Under the pieces are notes generated by a model. That model saw nothing but the letters and a program-made list of their open reading frames with translations. It was not told the origin of the DNA and searched no databases. A stretch of DNA of 64,000 nucleotides. Origin: Roseovarius sp. (GTDB lineage: Bacteria; Pseudomonadota; Alphaproteobacteria; Rhodobacterales; Rhodobacteraceae). The stretch covers positions 20,538 to 84,537 of the forward strand of contig PBIL01000024.1 of NCBI GenBank assembly GCA_002720475.1. The letters run 5' to 3'. Below are positions 56,967 through 64,000 of this stretch, piece after piece. How positions within the stretch are numbered: the first letter of the stretch is position 1; each line of letters opens with the position of its first letter. A program made the translations under genes and the position numbers.

Positions 56967-57746
56967 TCAGCCGCCCGCGCCGTATCCGAAGCGGGCGATC
57001 ACCTTGGCCGCCTCGGGGCTGCGCAGGAAATCGAGAAAGCCTTTGGCGGCCGCGTTGTCCGCCCCGGGGTTCAGAAGGACCGCATCCTGCCGGATCGGCG
57101 CGTAGAGATCCTGCGGCACGTCCCAGCGGCTGCCCTTGTTCTCGGTGCGCGGGCTCAGGACGGCGGAGAGCGCGACAAACCCGATCTCGGCCGCGCCGCT
57201 GGCCACCATGGCATGGGTCTGCCCGATATTCTGCCCCATGACGATCTTCGGCTGCATCGCCTCCCAGAACCCCATCGCGGTCAGCGCCTGGCGCGCCGCC
57301 ACGCCATAGGGCGCAAGTTCGGGATTGGCGATCGCCAGGAAACGCAAGCCCGGATCTTCGAGCGCCGCGCGCCCGTCCCCGCCGATGCGGCCCGGATCCG
57401 CGCTCCAGAGCGTGAGGCGGCCGACGGCATAGGTGAAGGCCGTTCCAGCGACCGCCCTGCCCTCTTGCACAAGCCGCGCGGGCGTCGCCGCATCGGCCGA
57501 GAGCATCACGTCGAACGGCGCGCCCGCGCCGACCTGCGCGTAGAGCTTGCCGGTGGACCCGGTGGTCAGTTCCACGTCATGTCCGGTGGCCGCACGGAAC
57601 GCAGGCAGGAGGGCCTCCGCCGTTTCGGTGAAATTCGCCGCGACGGCTGCAAGCGCGGTCTCGGCGCGCCCCGCGGATGGCCCCGCGATCAGGAGGGCGG
57701 AGGCGAGGCTTGCAATCAACATGCGCGGGAAGAGAGCAATAGGCAT
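56967..57746 (-). CDS. modA: Molybdate-binding periplasmic protein ModA
   Basis: A 259-residue periplasmic binding protein. The signal peptide ends about GRA-ET, then ALAAVAANFTETAEALLPAF and STGKLYAQVGAGAPFDVMLSAD are the molybdate-binding signatures. NPELAPYGVAARQAL is near the middle. Two starts, 57746 and 57722, both leave a signal peptide; 57746 is taken. Candidate operators lie upstream. It ends 1 bp before modB. Confidence 0.93.
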   Translation of the reverse strand: MPIALFPRMLIASLASALLIAGPSAGRAETALAAVAANFTETAEALLPAFRAATGHDVELTTGSTGKLYAQVGAGAPFDVMLSADAATPARLVQEGRAVAGTAFTYAVGRLTLWSADPGRIGGDGRAALEDPGLRFLAIANPELAPYGVAARQALTAMGFWEAMQPKIVMGQNIGQTHAMVASGAAEIGFVALSAVLSPRTENKGSRWDVPQDLYAPIRQDAVLLNPGADNAAAKGFLDFLRSPEAAKVIARFGYGAGG

Positions 57747-57764
57747 TGGGGCGGATCCCGGTTG

Positions 57765-57786
57765 GATATGTTTCACGAAACACATC
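57765..57786. promoter_or_regulatory. Inverted repeat upstream of modA
   Basis: GATATGTTTC-AC-GAAACACATC: 10-bp arms with one mismatch, 19 bp before the modA ATG. It may be an operator for the mod operon. The symmetric half-site TGTTTC/GAAACA is not a Mo-box that I recognise. Confidence 0.4.
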
Positions 57787-57810
57787 GCCGAGGGCGCACG
57801 GCCTGTCAAT

Positions 57811-57834
57811 CGTTATTTTTCGCCGGGAATATCG
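57811..57834. promoter_or_regulatory. Possible ModE (Mo-box) site upstream of modA
   Basis: CGTTATTTT...AATATCG spans 24 bp. The left half resembles the CGTTATATT half-site of ModE-type operators, the right half only partly. It lies about 65 bp upstream of modA, a sensible position. Inference from partial resemblance. Confidence 0.3.
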
Positions 57835-57900
57835 CTTGGCTGTCTGTCCTGTCGCCGCGGTGCGCCGCAGCGACAGGCACCGATGGACCCGCGCCACGGA

Positions 57901-58389
57901 TCACCAGACATCGCCGCGCGGCACATCTTCGACGATCTCGCGCATGCGGCGCACCGTTCCCGGGTCGGTGTCGTCCGGCAGGGCGTTGAAGTCGAAATAG
58001 CCGAACTCGGCAATCTCATGGCTTGGGGGGATCTCGGGAAGGCTGCCGGTGACGTCGCACAGATAGGTCAACACATGATCGCACCGGCTGACAGCGCAGT
58101 TGTGAAAGACACCGTGCAGCACGGGCCGGCCGACAAGGCTGAGCCCGGTTTCCTCGCGCAGCTCGCTGCGCAGCGCGGCCTCGGCGCTTTCTCCCTTTTC
58201 AACGCCGCCGCCGGGAAAATGCCAACCCGGCGTGTAAGTGTGGCGAACGAGCAGAAACCGGCCGTCATTCGAGCGCACGATCGCGCGGACCCCGAGCGTG
58301 AGACCGCGCGTCATCAGAAAGACGGTGTGGAGGATGTAGCTGTAGAGCCAGTGAAACACCCCGGCTCGCCGCTCAGGAGCCAATGTCAT
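57901..58389 (-). CDS. Nudix hydrolase
   Basis: A 162-residue Nudix protein. The box is intact: GGGVEKGESAEAALRSELREETGLSL (GX5EX5UAXREX2EEXGU). An N-terminal hydrophobic stretch (FHWLYSYILHTVFLMTRGL) and the following WHFPGG motif are seen in the membrane-associated group near sugar-nucleotide genes. Substrate not known. The ATG overlaps the end of the CapD-like gene (ATGA), so they are co-translated. Confidence 0.88.
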   Translation of the reverse strand: MTLAPERRAGVFHWLYSYILHTVFLMTRGLTLGVRAIVRSNDGRFLLVRHTYTPGWHFPGGGVEKGESAEAALRSELREETGLSLVGRPVLHGVFHNCAVSRCDHVLTYLCDVTGSLPEIPPSHEIAEFGYFDFNALPDDTDPGTVRRMREIVEDVPRGDVW

Positions 58390-60362
58390 GCGCGCGCCCC
58401 AGCTCCGACCGCGATATCGGGCCACGCCGCGTGATCCTCTGCGGAATCCGTCTCGGCGCACCAGAGAAGATCGGATATTTCCTGGCTGAGCGGGGCATAG
58501 TCGATCGGCAACTCGTGAAGGATGGCCATGATCGTGGGCAAGTCTACCTTTCGGCAAGCGACAAGCAGGCGGTCCAGGATCGACATCAGCGCGGGCAAGG
58601 GCACCGAAACCTCCGATGCCGTCATGATCCGCGGGTGCCGTGTCTGCGCCGGATTGTTGCCGATCAGCAGCTCTTCGAAAAGCTTCTCACCCTTGCGGAG
58701 TCCGGTCACGCAAACCGGGATGTCGCCCTGATCCGGGCAGAGCTGATCGGGGTGATCGACAAGATAGGGCGTCAGACCATGAAGCTTGATCATGCTGAAG
58801 GCGAGATCCATGATCTTTACCGGCTCGCCCATGTCGAGCACGAAGACATCGCCGCCCTGCCCTAGGGCGCCGGCCTGGATCACCAGCTGCGCCGCTTCGG
58901 GGATCGTCATGAAATAGCGGGTGATCTCCCTGTGCGTGACCGTGACCGGCCCGCCGTTTTCGATCTGCGCGCGAAACCGCGGGATGACCGAACCGGACGA
59001 ACCGAGCACATTGCCGAACCGGACCATCGAGAACACGGTGGCCGAACCGTCCCGCGCGTGGGCCTGACAGATCAACTCGGCGATGCGCTTGGTTGCACCC
59101 ATGACATTGGTCGGTCGCACCGCCTTGTCAGTGGAAATCAGGATGAAGTTCTCGACATCGAGTTTCCGCGCCGCCCGCGCGATGGCGAGGGTGCCGAAGA
59201 CATTGTTGCGGATGCCTTCGATCACGTTTTCCTCGACCAGCGGCACGTGTTTGTAGGCGGCCGCGTGATAGATCGTCTGGACCCCGAAGGCGCGGATGGC
59301 CGCCTCGATCCGGCGGCGATGCTGAACGGAGCCGAGAACCGGCACGATCCGCGTGTCATGACCAAGGCGCTTCGCGGTGGCGGAAAGTTCGGCCTCGATC
59401 GTGTAGAGCGCATATTCCGACACTTCGTAGAGCACCAGCGCCAAAGGCTTCTGGCTGAGGATCTGGCGGCACAGTTCGCTGCCGATCGAGCCGCCCGCCC
59501 CGGACACCATCACCACCCGCCCGGCGATGTTGCGCCCAAGCAGATCGGGATCGGGGGCGACCGGATCGCGCCCGAGCAGGTCTTCGGCCGAGACCGTCCT
59601 CAGTTCCGAGATCCTGGCCCTTCCGCTGATGATGTCCGACATGCCCGGGATGGTCTTTATCTCCAGGTGCAGGTCCTCGAGGGCGTGCACGATCTCGCGG
59701 CGGCGGACGCGACCGAGGCTCGGGATGGCCAGCAGGATGACCTGCGCTCCCGTTTCCCGGACCAGCCGGGGGAGCCGGTCCGGGGAAAACACGGTGAGCC
59801 CTCCCACCGTCAGGTTCTGGAGATGCGGATCGTCGTCAACCAGGGCCACCGGCGCATAGTCCCGGCCGTGGAACAGGGCGTTGAGAAGCTGAAGCCCCGA
59901 TTCGCCGGCCCCGTAGATGATCACCGGGCGCTTGCTGAGCGTGTCGGGGTTGCGAAAGAAGGTCCGGACGATGAAGCGCAGGCCGCCGACCGAGAGAAAC
60001 ACGAACACGGCAAAGATGACCGGAACCGATCTCGGAAGACCCGCGTCGAGGGCGAGACCGGCCAGGTGGAGCGCAACCGCGGCAATGAGCGCCGCCTTGC
60101 CGACAGTGATCAGGATCCGCCCGGTGATGAAACGCACGAGGGCACGGTAGAGTCCGAGCCAGCGGAACGCGAGAATCGCCGCGACCACCGCGATCACAAG
60201 GGCAGACCAGACCTCCGCCTTGCCCAGAAAGGCCGCGCTCTCGAGTCGCAGGAGCATCGCCCCGATGAAGGAGAGCATGACAAGCGTGGCGTCCAGGGAA
60301 ACCTGAAGCGCGATCTTGGTTGGCCGCGACAGCGTTGCCAGCGTCCTGATCAATGTCGGCAT
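58386..60362 (-). CDS. CapD/WbpM-type polysaccharide biosynthesis dehydratase
   Basis: A 658-residue membrane-bound nucleotide-sugar 4,6-dehydratase. Four or so N-terminal membrane helices (to about 150), then a Rossmann-like CoA-binding domain (PVIIYGAGESGLQLLNAL), then the catalytic SDR domain with VVMSGAGGSIGSELCRQIL as the NAD loop and FILISTDKAVRPTNVMGATKR as the SMK/MxxxK-type active site. It probably makes the 4-keto-6-deoxy sugar (UDP-GlcNAc type) for surface glycans. First of a polysaccharide block. Confidence 0.9.
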   Translation of the reverse strand: MPTLIRTLATLSRPTKIALQVSLDATLVMLSFIGAMLLRLESAAFLGKAEVWSALVIAVVAAILAFRWLGLYRALVRFITGRILITVGKAALIAAVALHLAGLALDAGLPRSVPVIFAVFVFLSVGGLRFIVRTFFRNPDTLSKRPVIIYGAGESGLQLLNALFHGRDYAPVALVDDDPHLQNLTVGGLTVFSPDRLPRLVRETGAQVILLAIPSLGRVRRREIVHALEDLHLEIKTIPGMSDIISGRARISELRTVSAEDLLGRDPVAPDPDLLGRNIAGRVVMVSGAGGSIGSELCRQILSQKPLALVLYEVSEYALYTIEAELSATAKRLGHDTRIVPVLGSVQHRRRIEAAIRAFGVQTIYHAAAYKHVPLVEENVIEGIRNNVFGTLAIARAARKLDVENFILISTDKAVRPTNVMGATKRIAELICQAHARDGSATVFSMVRFGNVLGSSGSVIPRFRAQIENGGPVTVTHREITRYFMTIPEAAQLVIQAGALGQGGDVFVLDMGEPVKIMDLAFSMIKLHGLTPYLVDHPDQLCPDQGDIPVCVTGLRKGEKLFEELLIGNNPAQTRHPRIMTASEVSVPLPALMSILDRLLVACRKVDLPTIMAILHELPIDYAPLSQEISDLLWCAETDSAEDHAAWPDIAVGAGARA

Positions 60363-60540
60363 CGGCCCGTGTCCATCAATGATGACTATAAAATACGTGC
60401 CTTATGAACCGCCCGCCGCTCGACGTTATCAGGCCCGCCGCCTTCCGGCAACTCTCACCGGTGTGCCCGCCGCCGGCATCCTGTGCGCGCGCATTGAGCC
60501 GAAGGTGCGCTCCGGCGCGCCGACGCGGGGTTTTCCGCAC

Positions 60541-61053
60541 CTAGATCGCGCGCATCTGATCCGCCCCTGCCATGACCCGAGACCGGCTTCCCATGATGTC
60601 CATCAGCAACCAGACCCGGCGATCGGGGTCGATATGTTCGACTTGGGCCACAAACTCCGCAAACGGGCCCTTCGTGAGGATCACCCTGTCGCCGGGTTGC
60701 AGCCCTGTCGTCGGCAGCAGCCTTCCCGCATCGTCACAGCGCTGCATCAGCCGCGCGACCAGATCCTGCGGCACGGCAGCCGGAGCGGCACCGAAGCTCA
60801 CGAGCCGGGCGATCCCACGGGTCGAGTTGATCGTGCGCCACAAGCCACGCGCCCTGTCGAACGCAACGAAGATGTAGCCCGGAAACAGCGGCCGCGTGAC
60901 GCTGACGAACCGGCCACGACGGTTGCGGGTCTGCTCTTCGAGCGGCATGAATGTGCGAAAGCCCTGACGCTGGAGGTTCTTTTCAGCGATCCTGGCGCAA
61001 TTCGGCTTCAGCTGCGCCAGAAACCAGCTTGAACCGCAGTCGCAACACGTCAT
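60541..61053 (-). CDS. NusG-like (RfaH-type) transcription antiterminator
   Basis: A 170-residue NusG paralogue. WFLAQLKPNCARIAEKNLQRQGFRTFMP starts the NGN domain, and LFPGYIFVAFD follows; the C-terminal KOW motif is LQPGDRVILTKGPFAEFVAQVEHI. Specialised paralogues of this type sit at polysaccharide loci and aid transcription of long operons. Two cysteines in the start (MTCCDCG) are unusual. Start at 61053 by GGAAGGG upstream. It lies upstream of the CapD-like gene on the same strand. Confidence 0.87.
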   Translation of the reverse strand: MTCCDCGSSWFLAQLKPNCARIAEKNLQRQGFRTFMPLEEQTRNRRGRFVSVTRPLFPGYIFVAFDRARGLWRTINSTRGIARLVSFGAAPAAVPQDLVARLMQRCDDAGRLLPTTGLQPGDRVILTKGPFAEFVAQVEHIDPDRRVWLLMDIMGSRSRVMAGADQMRAI

Positions 61054-61449
61054 CGCCGCACCCTTCCGAACCTGTCGCGCCCTTCTAGCGTTCGGTTCCG
61101 AGCGATTACAACCGGCGTCATGCCAAGACTGCGTGAATTTTTGATGACCGACAGCGCCGAGGAACGGGTGGCACGGGCCGATCGCCGGAAGGACTCGATC
61201 AAGCCCGGCAGGGCGGTGCGAACCCGCTGATGAGAAGGTGACAGCGGCGCACCTTTCGGCCGGGCTCCCGAGGGGCATCTCGCCGAGTGTCACCAGTCCC
61301 TTCCCCCCGTCAGCCTCACCGGATGTTGTGCATCCGTTGCCGGAAGGGATGTCCTTTGTCGATAAACAGGGGCGGAAATATCGTGGTTTCCGGCCTATCC
61401 GCGAGCTTGGCCGCGATGACGGCCGGCACTGCGACAATCCATTCGGGTG
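61054..61449. other. Leader region upstream of the NusG-like gene
   Basis: About 400 bases. No gene that I can support; short ORFs in both directions lack ribosome sites and family resemblance. It probably holds the promoter of the NusG-like gene and the decayed 3' flank of the neighbouring pseudogene. Confidence 0.5.
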
Positions 61450-61781
61450 TCATCCCGTCGCCCCGAAGCGCGCAGGCGGGGTGAGGGTGATCGTGCCGCC
61501 CGTGCCGTCGTCGATCTCGACGGGCGTCCGGTCATGGACCGCATCGTAGAGCGCCACGGCGGCCGGATCCGCGAAGAGCGCGGCAAGGACCGCATCCGCC
61601 GTGCCGGGTCCGGCATACCCGGCCCGCGCCGGAACCGTCACGCCGGGCATGGCGACAAAGGCCGCGTCCTCCTCGGGCGTGACGCGCACATAGGTCGGCA
61701 CCGCCGCCCCCCTGACCACCGTGGGCGTCCGGGCAAAGCCCACGATGGACGTGCCGCTCTCGTCGAGCTTGTCCGGCGCGT
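61450..61781 (-). pseudogene. C-terminal fragment of a decayed gene
   Basis: Minus-strand frame ending at 61450 reads DKLDESGTSIVGFARTPTVVR, PTYVRVTPEEDAAFVAM, ALFADPAAVALYDAVHDRTPVE and VEIDDGTGGTITLTPP, with good protein character but no start: the IS21 remnant replaces its 5' part at about 61782. Whether it is the distal end of the spike gene at 62055-62568 or a different gene is open. Confidence 0.45.
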
Positions 61782-62054
61782 GCCGGCTTTCGCGGCCGCG
61801 GTCTCGATAGGATGGTCTTGTCTCAGCTTCATGAAAAGCCTCATTTGATGATCGGTTACATGCTGACCTGGCACAAAGGTGGTTCTCCACTTCCGAAAAC
61901 CACCAGCGTAGCGGGCCAGCCGCGATCACAGACCCCAAGAACGGGCGAAGCGGCGGGTGTGTGCCTCCGGTCGGGTTACGCCCTCCCTCCGACACACACC
62001 CGCCGCAACGTCTCATCCTGATTGACGCTGGGTCTCATCCTGTTTTTTGTCGCA
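61782..62054 (-). mobile_element. istA: IS21-family end with truncated istA
   Basis: Minus-strand reading from a GTG at 61874: PGQHVTDHQMRLFMKLRQDH and PIETAAAKAG, the N-terminus of IS21-type transposases (IstA), then sudden loss of homology at about 61782. Upstream are two direct repeats CAGGATGAGAC (62010-62020 and 62032-62042), as at IS21 ends, and a large inverted repeat (61950-62006; arms GCGGCGGGTGTGTG). So this is the left end and the first 30 codons of an IS21 element; istA's remainder and istB are gone. Confidence 0.75.
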
Positions 62055-62568
62055 CCGCACCGCCACGCTCATCGTCCCGGCGGCCAGGTCGATAGCGGGG
62101 CCGATGCGGCTGGTCGTTCGCAGCTGCACCTCGCTGCGCTCGCCCCCTTCAGGGAGACGGAGAACGTGTATAGCGCGCCGTCCGTGACCGAAAGCGGTTT
62201 GAACATCCGCTGAACTTCCTCGTCGGTGCTCTCTGCCCACCCGCCAGTCGCTATCGCGTTCGACTACACAGTGAGGTTCGTGGCTGATTCCTCGACCAGA
62301 TGCGCCCGCCCCGTCGCCGGATCGTGATCGAAGCGCGGCGCGTCCAGGGCGGCGGTTTGCAGGACGCCATTCGCATCCCAACACGTTGCCGGGGCGGCGC
62401 GGGGGAAGGTGACGATCTCTGCGAACGGTTGCCGACTGTTCTTCATCGCATGCAGGCCGCTTGCAAATCCGCGATCAGTCCGGGCACCGGGCTTCCGCCG
62501 GGTGGCAGGCAGGTCAGCAGTGCCGAGCCGCGCACCCCGCTCACCGACAGTTCCGTGACGATCTTCAT
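62055..62568 (-). pseudogene. Decayed spike gene (GhsB-like), N-terminal part
   Basis: The start ATG overlaps the stop of the upstream gene (ATGA). Reading: MKIVTELSVSGVRGSALL to 62443, frameshift, RQPFAEIVTFPRA and TCWDANGVLQTAALDAPRFD in the next frame, an in-frame TAG at 62264-62266 (where the family commonly has Gln), SNAIATGGWAESTDEEVQRM and LYTFSVSLKG, another shift near 62140, then SEVQLRTTSRIGPAIDLAAG, and then the IS21 end. It resembles phage or gene-transfer-agent head-fibre proteins with the motif WDANGVLQT...PRFDHDPATG. At least three lesions. Confidence 0.65.
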
Positions 62569-62828
62569 GCCAGCACCAGCGCGTGAATGCCTGTCGCCGT
62601 GGTCCCGGTGGCCCGAACCCGCCGTGTGCCGAGAGGAAGGATCGAGAAGCTGGCCACATTGATGCTTCGGGTCTGCCCGCCCACCGTATCGAGAACCACC
62701 GTTCCGCCGGTCTCGACATAGAGCGCGATGGCGACCCGGGCGAGATCGGCGGCATCGTCGGGGTTCACGGGCAGCGCATCGGTGGCCGGGCCGGAAAGCG
62801 AGAGGGCGTGGCTGGAAAAGGGGTTCAT
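62565..62828 (-). CDS. ghsA: Spike base protein (RCAP_Rcc01079/GhsA-like)
   Basis: An 87-residue protein: MNPFSSHALSLSGPATDALPV, then VAIALYVETGGTVVLDTVGGQTRSI and RVRATGTTATGIHALVLA. This matches, from memory, the spike-base proteins of the gene transfer agent head-spike locus in Rhodobacterales and of related phages. The gene is intact, with AAGGAG 5 nt before the ATG, and its stop overlaps the broken downstream gene. It may still be made, though its partner is lost. Confidence 0.65.
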   Translation of the reverse strand: MNPFSSHALSLSGPATDALPVNPDDAADLARVAIALYVETGGTVVLDTVGGQTRSINVASFSILPLGTRRVRATGTTATGIHALVLA

Positions 62829-62946
62829 CGGGGGCTCCTTGATGTCCGTTCAGGGCGCTGGGACGGTTGCGATCCGGCGCAGACTCGGGCAGAGATGTTT
62901 CGACGGTCCAAAGCGCCCGTCCTTTGATCGAACGAGTTCTCAACCA
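62829..62946. other. Intergenic region upstream of ghsA-like gene
   Basis: A short gap with no gene, likely holding the promoter of the minus-strand spike-base gene. Confidence 0.4.
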
Positions 62947-63213
62947 ATGACACGATTGCTCGACATCGTGGTTGCCGGGCGCGGGTTCGTTCTTCTCTCA
63001 CCCGTGCTTGCGCGGGTACCTCTGTCGATGCGGCGTCGCGGAACCAGCTTCGCACGCGCGCCGTGGTCTTGGTCAGCAATGACACCGCCCCGACCCTCCG
63101 CATCGCGCCGGACAGTCCCTGTGCGTCTCTCGACCCGGATTCCCGGTGAGCCGGACGCCTCCGTCCCGAGCGGGACGGTCCGCCTGCCCGACATCTCACG
63201 GGCGCGGACATGA
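62947..63213 (+). pseudogene. Possible degenerate sugar-transferase start
   Basis: The ORF starts MTRLLDIVVAGRGFVLLSPV, resembling the first membrane segment of bacterial sugar transferases such as the intact neighbour (MTPAKRLFDIVVALLL). After about 28 residues the sequence becomes Arg/Pro-rich and loses protein character. Its stop overlaps the next gene's ATG (ATGA). Probably a truncated relic and not a functional gene. Confidence 0.35.
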
Positions 63214-63830
63214 CACCGGCGAAACGCCTGTTCGATATCGTCGTTGCCCTTCTGCTGGCGGGGGGGCTCGCGCCGGTCATCCTGCTGATCGGTCTGGCGA
63301 TCCTGACGACGGATGGTCGGCCGATCTTCTTTGTCTCGGAACGCATGAGAACACCCGACCGCGCCTTCGCTCTGCTCAAGTTCCGGACCATGAAACAGGT
63401 GACCAACGATCCCGGCGTCACCGGCGGCGACAAGTCCTGGCGGATCACGCGGACGGGGCATTTCCTGCGCCGAACGCGCCTGGACGAGTTGCCGCAGATC
63501 TGGAACGTTCTCACGGGTGACATGAGCCTTGTCGGCCCGAGACCGCCGCTGAGGCAATATGTCGAACTGTTTCCGGACGTTTACAGGGATGTCTTGCGGT
63601 CACGCCCCGGCGTGACGGGCCTCGCGTCCATCGTCTATGCCAGGCACGAGGAATGGCTTCTGAGCCGATGCCGAACGGTGGAAGAGACCGATCAGATCTA
63701 CACGACGGCGTGCATTCGCCGGAAAGCACGCCTCGACATGATCTATCAGGCCAACCGGTCCCTCTGTCTCGACGTGCTTCTGATGCTCAAGACTGTCTTT
63801 CGCGGGTTGCCGATCAGGGGCGGAAGATAG
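63210..63830 (+). CDS. Bacterial sugar transferase (undecaprenyl-phosphate sugar-1-phosphate transferase type)
   Basis: A 206-residue monotopic phosphoglycosyl transferase. One N-terminal hydrophobic segment (RLFDIVVALLLAGGLAPVILL), then FALLKFRTMKQV, RRTRLDELPQIWNVLTGDMSLVGPRPP and the RPGVTGLASI motif, all hallmarks of the WcaJ/ExoY/PglC catalytic domain (Asp-Glu dyad in LDELPQ). It starts a glycan on the lipid carrier at the inner membrane. Which sugar is not decided. Its 3' end overlaps the truncated DUF442 gene by 17 bp. Confidence 0.9.
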   Translation: MTPAKRLFDIVVALLLAGGLAPVILLIGLAILTTDGRPIFFVSERMRTPDRAFALLKFRTMKQVTNDPGVTGGDKSWRITRTGHFLRRTRLDELPQIWNVLTGDMSLVGPRPPLRQYVELFPDVYRDVLRSRPGVTGLASIVYARHEEWLLSRCRTVEETDQIYTTACIRRKARLDMIYQANRSLCLDVLLMLKTVFRGLPIRGGR

Positions 63831-64000
63831 CCTTGCCTGCCGCGTGCAGGCTGACCGCCGCCTCGATCTCCTCGAAATTCGGCTGGTCGGCCCCCTCGCC
63901 GTCGGGGCGGTTGCAGATGATGGCGCGGAAGCCCGCATCGCGGATCGCCGCCACATCCTCTGCCGTGATCTGGGGGCTGACCGACAGCGCATCGGTCACC
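63814..64000 (-). pseudogene. Truncated DUF442 / TIGR01244-type sulfur-transferase phosphatase-like gene
   Basis: Minus-strand reading: TDALSVSPQITAEDVAAIRD, AGFRAIICNRPDGEGADQPN and NFEEIEAA, the N-terminus of the DUF442 (beta-lactamase-hydrolase-like protein phosphatase) family. After this the sequence is lost (VSLHAAGKAIFRP, stop at 63814), so the CxxGxR active-site region is missing. The start lies beyond the window edge. The break is at the junction with the sugar transferase gene. Confidence 0.65.

Noticed and set aside
61238-61549. Plus-strand ORFs between the NusG-like gene and the IS21 relic
   Set aside because: No ribosome site or family resemblance; they lie over the leader of the NusG-like gene and the decayed fragment.

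Overview
The window is high-GC alphaproteobacterial chromosome and fits a member of the Rhodobacteraceae (Roseobacter/Paracoccus relatives). The pointers are a secD-secF fusion in a yajC-secDF-ccmABCDG run, two DUF1127 genes, a Hint-domain protein, a likely SAM-II riboswitch before metZ, a spike-base gene of the type linked to gene transfer agents, and a type IB GTP cyclohydrolase. No plasmid, rRNA or CRISPR signature is visible. One tRNA gene is present: tRNA-Leu(TAG), with encoded CCA, on the minus strand.

Layout. 1-3.6 kb holds the end of a pyruvate dehydrogenase E2 gene, a DUF486 membrane protein, cysE, a DksA-like gene and a frameshifted surface-protein relic. 3.6-5 kb is a small, compositionally odd patch with an excisionase-like ORF, a nuclease-like gene and a repeated palindrome, ending at tRNA-Leu. 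5-11.3 kb carries a Hint protein, aconitase, a DUF1223 protein and a DUF1638/corrinoid-protein pair. 11.3-18.1 kb is one long minus-strand run joining preprotein translocation (yajC, secDF) to haem export and cytochrome c maturation (ccmABCD, ccmG). 18.2-31.5 kb is mostly housekeeping (serS, a sigma-32-type factor, a desaturase, sufE, glyQ/glyS, trkH), plus a MarR regulator with a C-terminal cysteine cluster and a SPOR/trypsin-fold protein that has lost its catalytic triad. 31.6-44.7 kb has DUF1127 genes, folE2, metZ behind its riboswitch, ppx, rlmE, two aminotransferases, sdhE, an LdtR-like regulator, a glyoxalase and thyX.

44.65-46.25 kb is a sharply AT-richer two-gene insert fused to the end of thyX: a DUF262 protein with no nuclease domain, translationally coupled to a HEPN protein with the RNase-type R-x4-H motif. 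This is the best candidate for a poorly described (probably anti-phage or toxin-type) system. About 160-bp tandem repeats carrying palindromes follow it.

48.3-55.2 kb is a coherent carnitine/gamma-butyrobetaine catabolic operon (lcdH, a BKACE enzyme, caiD, an ADP-forming-type CoA ligase, an acyl-CoA dehydrogenase) with a divergent GlxA/AraC regulator. Molybdate uptake genes modABC follow. From 57.9 kb the window enters a surface-polysaccharide locus (Nudix, CapD-like dehydratase, NusG-like antiterminator, sugar transferase). It contains a decayed patch: an intact spike-base gene, a broken partner spike gene, an IS21 end with a truncated istA, and a truncated DUF442 gene at the window edge.
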